Of a stretch of 64,000 bases of DNA, positions 1-9,380 are shown piece by piece. Source of the stretch: Austropuccinia psidii (lineage: Eukaryota; Basidiomycota; Pucciniomycetes; Pucciniales; Sphaerophragmiaceae); contig JALGQZ010000006.1 in the NCBI GenBank assembly GCA_023105745.1, positions 480,359 to 544,358 on the forward strand, read 5' to 3'. The position numbers and the translations under genes are program-made. Within the stretch, counting starts at the first letter, position 1, and each line of letters begins with the position of its first letter. The notes beneath the pieces were generated by a model. It was given only the letters and a program-made list of their open reading frames with translations, was not told where the DNA came from and made no database searches.

Positions 1-381
1 CCACTGAGTAACATACTTTTCAAAAGTATCATTCTACTGGAATTGTTGATCAAATCCGCTGAGAAGTACTTTTTCTTCAAGATCATGAGCCTAGGATGTC
101 TCTTTCATCAAAAAATTGTGTCTTATCTGATTTTTTTGTGAATATACTACTCATCTTAAGCCATCTTTCAAAGATTCTAGCTGCCTGATGGTATTTTCCT
201 GAGTTGAGTTCAATCTATTTTCTACTTTAATCGAGCTTTTGTCGAATTCGAGCCAAAATTACCCAATGAACCGTCTGCGCCGCTCTCAGTGAACTTGAGC
301 CAGGATTGGATTTTTGGATTTAAACTTGTCGATTTTGTCTTCCTCGTCAAGATTCCGTCGCTAAACACTTTCAAATCCAAC
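1..381. other. Upstream flank of the CSTF2 gene
   Basis: There is no open frame of note here. The last 100 bases before the ATG at 382 are richer in C and G than the preceding part and contain pyrimidine-rich tracts, as expected for a 5' untranslated region. No upstream gene and no clear TATA element were recognised. Confidence 0.4.
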
Positions 382-2031
382 ATGGCCGGTCTCACGAAGA
401 TCGTCTTCGTTGGAAATCTTCCCTATTCCCATTCTGAAGAGCGAGTTCATGTCATCTGCTTTTCTGGATCCCTTCGTTGTGCTAACCAATCTTCTTGCGA
501 TCCCATTTCGTCGGATTAGATTGCAAAAACAGCTGGAAGAAGTTTTTGGAACTGTCGGGTACGGCCAATCTCCTTTTTGCTGCCATCATCTCCCTCCTAT
601 CCTTGCTAGCACCCTTGAATCCATAGAAAACTGCCGGATCGACACCTTTTGGGCCCTGCTTTCGCTTGTTTGATCTTCACTTGACTGAGCCCGCGTTCTT
701 GCGTTGCCATCATCTTCGAATAGTCTGGTCTCCAATTTTCGAATAGCTTTTGAGAAAGAAACCGGCAAACCTCGCGGGTTTGGGTTTTGTGAATATTTCG
801 GTCAGCTTTATTGTCTTTCAATCAGAAAATAAGCACATCCTAATCCTACTTGTGTGTCCTTAATCCAACAACGCCTTGACTTGTTCTAGACACCCAAACC
901 GCTGAATCGGCCATCAGGAATCTGCAAGGAATCGAGATTGGCGGACGCGCATTGCGACTGGATTTCGCAGACGTCGGCAATCATGACACAAGAGATGCAG
1001 GTGGTCGACCCCCACCTCCAAAGGGACGGCGAGCCGCTGCAGCTGCTGCCGCGGCCGCGGCTGCTGGCAATACTTCTGGATCTCAGGAATATATTGGTAA
1101 TGGTGGGCGAAATGCTCCGCCGATCACCACTGGATTACCGCCCGATTTGCCACGCGGACAACCCTTAGCGCCTGGCCAAACTGCTACTGATCAGATCTCA
1201 CAAACTTTGGCTGCGATTCCGCAAACTCAGTTGGCTGAAATCATGAGTCAAATGAAGGTACATTTGCCCTCCAATGCCAGCTCAGGCCGAAATTAGTCTC
1301 TGTGCTTATGGGGATCTTCAGCTAACTCAAAATGTCTTTTTTCCCGTACAGCAACTTGTTACCACAGCTCCTGATCAAGCACGACAATTATTGAATTCAA
1401 ACCCACAATTGACTTATGCTTTATTTCAAGCCATGCTAATGATGGGCATCGTAGATGCTTCAATCTTGACTCGAATGCTGGTACCGGCTGCCATGCCTCA
1501 ACAGCAACAGCAGCCTCAACCACCACATCCTTCAACTTTAGCAGCTATGCCCCCAGGTCAAGTCTCCCTTGGGTTTGGATCAGCAACCTATGCACAACCG
1601 GTTAGGCCCGCAATGCCTCAGCAAGTTGCATACAACTCATCTTTGACTCCGATGTCGAATTATGGGATGGTGCCACAGGCTGCTCCTGCCCCCGTGGCGG
1701 CCGCAGCCGTACAACCACCTCAACAACAGCAACCAACGGTAGTTCAGCAACAACAGACCGCGGCTGCTACCCAGCAAGCTCAATTGATTCAACAGGTCTT
1801 ATCACTAACACCTCAACAGATTGATGCCCTTGCTCCTGAACATCGATCAACTATCTTGCAAATCGTCAGTTTTATCTTGTCATTCCATCTATTCTCTCTG
1901 CTTTCATTTTCTCGAGATCAATTCCGTCAAGTCCTTTTTACTAATCGGTTGCAATTTTTATACTCTTCTTGCGGTGGGATTGATGTTTCTTTTCCTAGCG
2001 TCAGCAAGCATTAAGTAACATGGGACGATAA
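382..2031 (+). CDS. CSTF2: Cleavage stimulation factor subunit 2 (CSTF64/Rna15-type), six exons
   Basis: Likely nuclear RNA-binding subunit of the mRNA 3'-end cleavage and polyadenylation machinery; it binds the U/GU-rich element downstream of the cleavage site and pairs with CSTF77/Rna14. Exons as read: 382-440, 520-558, 724-800, 890-1257, 1352-1864, 1999-2031; phases close to give 362 aa. An N-terminal RRM has RNP2 IVFVGNLP and RNP1 KPRGFGFCEYF, ending in GGRALRLDFAD. A CSTF2 hinge follows (QISQTLAAIPQTQLAEIMSQM, then APDQARQLLNSNPQLTYALF), which in the family binds CSTF77. Next come Gln/Pro/Ala-rich low complexity and the conserved C-terminal helix domain (LSLTPQQIDALAPEHRSTIL, final RQQALSNMGR). 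An alanine run follows the RRM. Intron 1 needs a GC donor (441) to keep the RRM in frame; the other introns are GT-AG. Length is close to basidiomycete homologues. Identity is firm; only intron 1 is uncertain. Confidence 0.93.
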
Positions 2032-5000
2032 AAGTCAAAATTTCATTCTGGTAAGCTCAAACGTCTGACATTCATTGTTATACGTGCCGTCGATTTTACA
2101 TGATCATTAAGTTGTCTTTGTTTTCGTCTTGATTGAAACCGCTTCCACAAAGACTGCATCCAAACAAGATGGATTAAACTTTGGCTGTTTTTTTTTAAAA
2201 CAAGAAACCTGTCTCGGGATTTTATCAATAAATCGTGAGCCAAATGTATTGAATTTGAGGCTGAAAAAACATGAATGTAAAATGGAGAACCCAAAAGAAT
2301 AAGGTTTTTCTAAGTTTTTTAAAACTACAAGTGAGATACTATCTTTGAGGAAAAGATATTTGAGTGCAATAATAGTAAGAGCGATGTTCAATAAGTAACA
2401 GTTTGACTTGGTAGGCGCCAGCTTCGTTTTTCACCATGTTTAACTTTAAATATAATTCATTCATTTTTTACTATTTTCTAGCTTGAGCGCTAGTTTTCCC
2501 AGTCAAAGAGTATTGCTTTGCTGCCCTTATTCAGAACAGGTCGAAATTCTTTCAGCCTATTTACAAATAAAAGCAATAAAACAAAAATGCATCACCTTAT
2601 TTGTTTCCAAAAGAAACTGGTTATACGGATTGGTTTTTGCTTTCATATTTAAATATTGAAATCTTAATATGACAGCTGGAATTTATCCAAGGCCTCAGCA
2701 GAGCGAATATAAAATGCCTGCGGACCCAGTGCCCCCTATAAAGAAGATCATAGTAAGTTCTTCACGCTAGCCAATAAACATCATTTGCCCAATTTGCATA
2801 ATCCGCTTCCCAAGCTGATTATCTTTTTGTTTTTTTGCACCATTTAAACCTAGTGTTTGATCGAAATAGTTGTCATTAACAAAGCTTCGCGCACTCAAAA
2901 TGCTGTCTCATGACACAATTCCATATCCATAAGATCACGAATATGCATAAAATACAGCCGTTTGACGTAAACCTGAGAGTTAAAAGAAAGGAATGTCAAG
3001 CCATATTACAAAATAATTTATACATTTGTCTAAGGTTCAGTATGATCATCCAAATGCAAGACTAGGAGCTTGAAACTAATTTGAATGATTTCATTTATTT
3101 TACAGTCTGTGATGTACATTTCTCTGATTTTGGGCCCTGCCAAAGGCAAGTTTGATTGCAAAGACATCATGGCTTCAGAAAGACCACATTATTGTTCCGT
3201 ATCAAGCTTTTCTGAAAAAATCACATTGGGGAGATCGTCCTTGCTTTCCAGGTCTATGAGACAATCGAAATTACATCATGATTTTTTCTTATTTTTACCA
3301 CATAAAAATTCCTTTTACAATCTTTTGGCTGTTTGAATTCCTTTCATTAATGCTGCAGCAAGTACCTTAGGCCTGTTTCAAAGATTTCTTGGCAAATAGT
3401 TTCTGAAACTTGACGATCCGCCTAATAAACTTGAAAGTGCGTCCATAATCGAGCTCAAATCGGGAATTCAACATATATATATCAAAAATTGAAATTTCCT
3501 GCTCGTCCAAAACCTATTATACCACCAATCCTTGGGACGTACCTTCACTCTCCGAAACGATCTATTGTTTGATAAGATCCGTCGTGGGTAGGGTAGCCGG
3601 CGGGGCTCCCAGGTTGACGCGCATGTGTGCGCCCGCCCCATCCTCCGAACAGAGGTTGGCACGCCACAGGATGTAAAGCCTTTGAGAAGGCATGATTGTG
3701 AAAGCTTCACTCTAGCGGTGCTCTCTCCCTTTTGCTTTATTTCTCAGCGTGCTCTTCTGTGAAAAGTATCCTCCATAGTTTTCTTTCTTTAGTCATCATC
3801 CTCCATCTTTCATTTAAAAATACCCTCGATTCTTTCCAACTTTTTGAATTGACATATGCTTTTCCAAATTACTTGCATCCTTTATCTTGCTAAATTGATC
3901 ATTGCAATTTTATCTCAAAGCTAAGACACGACGCTTGCATAAGCTAATTCCGAGTACTCATTAAGATATTCTCTTGAATTATGGTGAACCCTTTCTTTCA
4001 GCAATATCAAGAGAAACTAGTTCAATCAGCCTTTACCCTTCTGACCAGATTGGGATATCAGACAGCCTGTTAATATGACTTGTTGAGAATAAGCTTACTA
4101 CTGCAAGACATCAGCTATCAAAAAAACCTTCTACTGTCCCTGGATGGTTGGATTAATGTCTGGGAAAATAGTATATATGTCCATTCTTGCAAGGGCTGTA
4201 ACTGAAGTGATTTGTCTGATTCAGAATATTACACCTCACTCAATCATGGTGGAGACTAAAAAGAACAATAAAACAACTTTCAATTTACTCATCTTGTCTT
4301 CATTTTGAAGTGAAAAACAGGGAATTTGGGCTGAAGAAAATCATTTAAAATATGGATTATGAACATCCTGAGGAATACAATGGTATTCAATGGCCAAGGT
4401 CTCTCTTGAAATTTTGGACCATCAAGAAGGATTCATGTCATTCCATTCTATCAAATATAATCTCACATTAATACTACAGAAATTGGCAGGAATTTGGTCA
4501 GCTTTATCCAGAATCATTATCAGTTTTTATCTCAAATCCAGTTCTTGTTTGTCTTCCAAAAATATTTTCTCACTTTATATCCCAAATTAGGCATTCAAGA
4601 ACCCAACTTCCTGAAGTTTTTGAATAGTTTGATTAAATATACTTTAAAAGAAGGATAATTATATTTAAATAAATAAATAAATTTCATCAAATGGAAAAAT
4701 TCAAGAGAAAACTTTTTTAACTACTGAATTCAAACTTGGAAACTTAAGAAGCTAACCTTCATGATTGAGGAAGTTGTACCTTGTACTTCTAGATTCAAAG
4801 GGATATTTTTTGTTATTATAATAGAATACTAGAATACTCTAATATAATGTTTTTAAACAATATAAAAATACTGAATTAAATAGAATCCCTTACTTTTTTC
4901 AATTGATTTCTTCTCAAGATTCCTAAAAATACCCTCAATTAACTTTTTATACAACATTCAATAAAATTACTTTTAATAAATCTTTTTTTTAAAAAAAAAA

Positions 5001-5349
5001 CTTAACTGAAGATTTCTAAAGATGTTATTGTTTTTCTTTGTTAATTTAAGGCAAATACCTTTTTTTTAAGAAAAACTTATAGCTTGATAGAAAACTTTTT
5101 TTTTAATTTTGATTATTTAATAACTTGGAAAAAAAAACAAAGGCAAGAAGAAGATTTTTGAGATTAATATAAATCTTTATTAAAAAGTATTAATATTACC
5201 CATATAAACCTTCTTGAATGGATAATTGATTTTTTTTTTGATTATTCATATTTCATGAATTTTATGATTTTTCATTTATTTTTTATTTTATATCTTATTT
5301 AGTTCAAATTTCATTTTTTTTGATAAAATATAGAATTTCTATTTTTTTA
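2032..5349. other. Intergenic, AT-rich, with two GC-rich islands
   Basis: The first part should hold the 3' untranslated region and poly(A) site of the CSTF2 gene; AATAAA-like words occur near 2565-2585. Two short islands stand out from the AT-rich background. One at about 2671-2752 looks like an exon followed by a GTAAGT donor. The other, at about 3525-3720, is strongly GC-rich. No protein family was recognised in either. From about 4600 to 5349 the sequence is homopolymer-rich A/T without visible genes. Confidence 0.5.
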
Positions 5350-5373
5350 GGGTTTTGGTAAACACATGTAAGT
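5350..5373 (+). repeat. Left terminal inverted repeat of the MULE
   Basis: The end begins GGGTTTTGGTAAACACATGT. It matches the reverse complement of 9357-9380 in most positions, and the ends of the two non-autonomous copies. The region inside it is shared with those copies for about 300 bp. Confidence 0.75.
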
Positions 5374-5950
5374 GACCTATTTTTTTTAAAAAAAAATCCT
5401 CAGGCTCAGTTTTGAGCCTTTTTGTAATTTTTTTTTGCCATATTTTTTCCAACATGGGATGTTAATATCCCTAAATTTTTTGGAATTTTTCTTGTTTTGC
5501 CAATTTGATGAAATGGCATATTTTTTAAAAAATGTCATTAAATATGTTTCCACTTATGAATTTCCATATTTTTTTTTAAAAAAATGAAGGGTTCAATCTT
5601 TACAATGAAAAACTAGATGCCCATAATTTTGGGGAATTTTTTTGGAGGGACAAGTAAAGGCACAAAAATGGTTTTTTTCATGTTTGTAATATGACTATCT
5701 TTAAGTACAAAAGTGCCACATGTTTTATAAAAAATGGGACTGAGGTGGGATTTAAGAAACAAATAGGACTGAGGAGAGGGATAAATGACATAAATTTTAT
5801 ATACACAAATCAATCAATCTGAATCAACCTCCAAAATAGTTGGTTTTTTCTGAGGGGGGGGGGGGAGGAAGATTGGACAAATATAACATCCTGTGTTTCT
5901 TAACTTTATCTTCCCACCCCAGGTCTTGTGGTTGGGCATGAAATTCCCAA

Positions 5951-6442
5951 TTAACAGTAATGGGGAGGGACTGGATAAACTTTAGAAATGATGATATCCA
6001 ATGGTACAAAATGAGAAAAGCTATCCAAGAAGCAGATGAAAATCAGTGGATTATCATTTGGAGGACAGAAATAAGGGAAAAAAGAGAAATATTGGGCTTT
6101 TAAGTGAAAGAAAACTGGTATTTGATACTTATTTTCAATTGGATCCCCCATATCAGGCATGGACATCCACCTGCTGTTTGGAGCCTGGCCAACATCTTCA
6201 TACCACTCAATTCTGTCCAAATAAGATGTTATTGAGGGAATCAAAGTGTTCATGGCTTCATAAAGGTCTTGATTTTTTTGAATTTCTTCAGCCAAGTCAC
6301 CTCTGACATCAGTCCATTGATCTTGAGTCTTGTAAATGTAGTGGGATACTGTTCTGTAGCCACAGTTTCCATCACCCTGGACATTGATGGCCTTGAAGGT
6401 GTATTTCAATTTAAACTTGGGAAAGTCTTCCGAGCCAGGTAC
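5951..6442 (-). pseudogene. OTU-type cysteine protease domain exon of the MULE
   Basis: OTU (ovarian tumour) domains are papain-like cysteine proteases, usually deubiquitinases. The catalytic motif is visible as VQGDGNCGYRTVS (Asp two residues before Cys), followed by a WTDVRGDLAEEI helix, a MPDMGDPIENKYQIPVFF segment and a C-terminal HFVPLD that supplies the catalytic His. The exon starts at 6442 after an intron with GTGAGT donor and CAG acceptor (6443-6519); the frame upstream joins in phase 0 (ending CSKLF). It stops at 5951. MULE transposases fused to or followed by OTU domains are known from plants and fungi. The domain is probably the C-terminal end of the transposase polyprotein, since it follows a basic linker in the same direction with no separate start. 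Its role in transposition is unknown. The element is decayed upstream, so this copy is listed as a pseudogene although the OTU exon itself is open. Confidence 0.78.
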
Positions 6443-7497
6443 CTGATAGAATTTGGTCAAAAAAAGAATAAATATTCAAATAAACAAAAAACATACAATA
6501 ACAAGAATAAGAAACTCACAAAGAGCTTGGAGCATTCATAACTTGTGTGATAATTGCTTTGAAAATGCTCACAGGAAAAGTCAATTGCATCATATATCTT
6601 TAAGCTTGTGGCAGGATTGTGGGACTTTCATTGTGGGGTTTTGCTACCCATTGCCAATCTTCTGGACCTTCTAAGGGTGACTCCTGATTTTCTATATTCA
6701 TTTAATTCAGTTGCTGAGGGTAGTGAATCTGATGAAATTATGGATTTTGATAATGAGGCCTCAGAATTTTCAGATGAATCCACTTCCATGATTGGAGAAG
6801 GTGCAAATGACTGTTATCTTGATGTTGTTGTGCTGGTCACTTTTGATGGGGTTCTTCCCCTTCTCTTGGGTTGAATTTCAATGATTTAAAATCTTGATGG
6901 TTCTCTTTTATTTTTATTTTTATTCTTATTATTGGCTCCTTGAGGTCTTCCACCAATATTCTTGCATTCAAGTGGGTCTTCATAATATTGATCATGCTCT
7001 TGACTCTTGGGAATTTGATCAAATGGGACTTTTCCAGTCAAAACATCTTGAAAATGTTGAAGAATTCAGGTGATTTCTGCCATTGGTCTTTGAAAAAGGT
7101 CTTCAAAAATATTTTAAAATAATCTTTTGGCTTAATTCTTTCTTGTTTTCTAAAAACTTTGATCATCACCTTGATAGCCAGGCTGGGAAGAAAATGACAA
7201 AGAAAATCAGCTAATAAGAAAAAAAATAAGAATTCAAAGTTCAAAAATCCTCACATGCAGATCAAAATGCCACTGAGGATGGAAGTCTGATATCTCAAGC
7301 CTTTGGTGCTTGGAAAATTACTTTTGTGTCTTATGCTTGTAAGTAATGCCTTGATAGTTGCTGTATTTGTTGGTGCATTTTTAATTGGGGGGAAATTTGG
7401 TTTTGAAATTGTCAAAGGCTATCTGAAGGGAATAATGAGACACCTTGCCATTGAGAGCATAGATGTGTGGAGGAAAATTCTTGACATGGACAATCAT

Positions 7498-8908
7498 TTA
7501 TTTGGAGATTCTGTTGATTATTTCAATAAATTTTTTTCTGAAAGCCATGTGGAGAGCCCTAACTACCTCCAGGAGAGTACCAGTGGACTTTTGGAGCCAA
7601 AATTTAACCATGGCATGGGAACCTTCAACTCTTAAGGTGGAGCCCACACCCAGGTGGCAATGGTGGTTGGTCCAGGTTGTCACAAAATACTCCTTTAGAG
7701 GAAGCCAGGTATTTTCCAAATATTGCAAGACTTCAGGATTTTTGACTTGCTTTTGAAGCTTATCCCAGTTGTCTTTTAAAGACTTTTCAGTGGATGAATA
7801 CATAACCTGAGAAATGAATCCCAATGCCATTAATAAAACCAATAATAAGAATAAAAGTGAAAGTGAAAAGTATATTACCCGATTCCAAAGGCCCATAAAA
7901 TTTTCAAAATAAGTACCATGACCAAATTTCTTCATGCAATGGGGAGATGCATCTTCATTGATATGTCAAATGCATAAAATGACTTTTTGAGTTTGGGAAG
8001 AGCTTCTTAAGAGAGTTTTTCAAGACCAAATACCTGTCAATAACAATGACTGGAGAAGGAAAAATATTTGTGTTGTTTAGGAATTTTTCTATGTATTGAT
8101 TTAATTCCCAAGTATATGAGAGTTCAGTTTCATTCTTCATCAAACAAAAAGCCCCAGAAAATGTCTCATTGGTTGAGCTTAATCCAGCAATATTAAAAAG
8201 GGGAACTCTGTACTTATTGGTTTTATAAGTATAATCAATAAGAATGACATGAGGAAAGCCATGGAGAAGTTTTATGGCAAGGGGGTGAGTGAAAAACAAG
8301 GAGTTAATGTGTCCCTCAGCATCCCTTTCAGAGGACCAAACAAAACTTTCTTGCTTGAGGGTGTCAATAAGCACATAAATGGTCCTTCTGCCTTTCAGTT
8401 TGTATTTCTTTATTTTCTTGAATTGGTTGTAAATGTCTTGAAGGATTATAGGCCTTTCAGACTCCCTCTGGCTGAATAATTGGGCCTGAATTTGCCTTTT
8501 CATGAGCAGTGACTCAGACATTTGAGCAATTAGGGATGTTTCTTTCTCATTGTATTTTTTGAAAGCAGGATGTGCCATGATATTTTCAGTGGAATCATGG
8601 CTATGTTCAGGATTTTTGACTTTAAGAGTCCAAGTGGTACTCTTGGCATATTTTCTGGAATAAGGTATAAAGGGACAGTCAAGCTTTCTTGAAGTGATTG
8701 TTTTGGAGGAGTTTTTGTTGGGATTTGGGCTCCCAGACCTGTCACAACCTATTTCAATTTGTTTGTGGGTCATATTGAACCTCAAGGTGGACACAGCGTA
8801 CCCATGAGCTGTGGCAACATTATTCACATGCTGCCAAAGAAGATCAAGGGTCTGAAATTCACCTTCAGTGGAGGGTTGAAGCATTATGGAGTGAAGAATA
8901 TGTATCAA
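7498..8908 (-). pseudogene. MULE transposase, broken
   Basis: This would cut and paste the element. The N-terminal part (8908 to 7955, 317 codons) has a FAR1-like DNA-binding region (HGYAVSTLRFN, IEIGCDRSG) and the start of the MULE RNase-H-fold core. First catalytic Asp is in PHVILIDYTYKTNKYRVPLF, second in PVIVIDRYLVLKNSLKKLF. The reading is broken by a stop and frame change near 7935-7955. It resumes at 7935 with MKKFGHGTYFENFMGLWNRV and, after a likely 72-nt intron (7807-7878, GTAATA donor, CTCAG acceptor), YSSTEKSLKDNWDKL, WLPLKEYFVTTWTNHH and a SRVEGSHA-like motif (RVEGSHAMVKFWL), all typical of the C-terminal half of MULE transposases. Between 7497 and 6520 lie a decayed segment, then a basic linker with a GGRPQGANNKNKNKNKREPS motif. 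The family assignment is firm; the copy cannot make a full protein without readthrough. Confidence 0.85.
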
Positions 8909-9355
8909 TTTAAAAAAAGAGGAATTTGGGAATTTGGAATGAGGAAAGAAGCTTTTGAAATGTGAAAAAGAAGTGATAAAAGGTGTGAAAAATCCAAATA
9001 AGTGGTTTAAATGTGGGATTGATACATGAGGGAAAGTGAAAAATCAGAATTTTAGAGGCTTGGAACCAGGTTGTTGGGGAGTAAAATGCAGTTTTTGGGG
9101 GAAAAACGAAAAAAAAGTGTAAAAAGCTTTTCAAAATAGCTTTGTTAATGCTGTTTTCCAAAAAAGAAAATATTTTTTGGGAGGGGATAATGTGGATTAT
9201 TTGGGTGTTTAGTCTTTTTTGGGGGGGGATGTGCAAAAAAAATTAAACAATTGGGTTAGAGGGGTTTTGTGGGGAAAAAACCTCTTTTTGGCAGGTTTTT
9301 GCCCAATACAGGGTTTTTGGTGTTTTATTTTTGATTAAAAATGGGCCCAGGGAAC

Positions 9356-9380
9356 CCCTTACATGGGTTTACCTATACCC
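9356..9380 (-). repeat. Right terminal inverted repeat of the MULE
   Basis: Reverse complement begins GGGTATAGGTAAACCCATGT, matching the left end at 17 of the first 20 positions. The 20 bases inside it do not continue the repeat, so the inverted repeats are short for a MULE. Confidence 0.65.

Larger units (their letters stand above)
5350..9380 (-). mobile_element. Mutator-like transposon (MULE) with transposase and OTU protease domain
   Basis: A 4.0-kb DNA transposon. The ends form short imperfect inverted repeats: left GGGTTTTGGTAAACACATGT and right, read inwards, GGGTATAGGTAAACCCATGT. Flanks TTTTTTTA (5342-5349) and CTTTTTTA (9381-9388) fit an 8-bp target duplication with one mismatch, though this sequence is low complexity. 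Inside, on the minus strand, are a MULE transposase (N-terminal part 7955-8908, C-terminal part 7498-7935), a basic/serine-rich linker and an OTU domain (5951-6442). The left 300 bp match the ends of two smaller elements at 35.6 and 40.2 kb. The copy has stops and frameshifts, so it is probably inactive. A 12-base G run lies near 5854-5865. Confidence 0.85.

Noticed and set aside
1274..2014. 246-codon plus-strand frame with its own ATG.
   Set aside because: Its start and end lie in introns of CSTF2; only 1352-1864 is exon.
8910..9236. 108-codon minus-strand frame upstream of the transposase.
   Set aside because: Phe/Pro/Ile-rich translation of A/T runs with no motif; probably the untranslated leader of the element.
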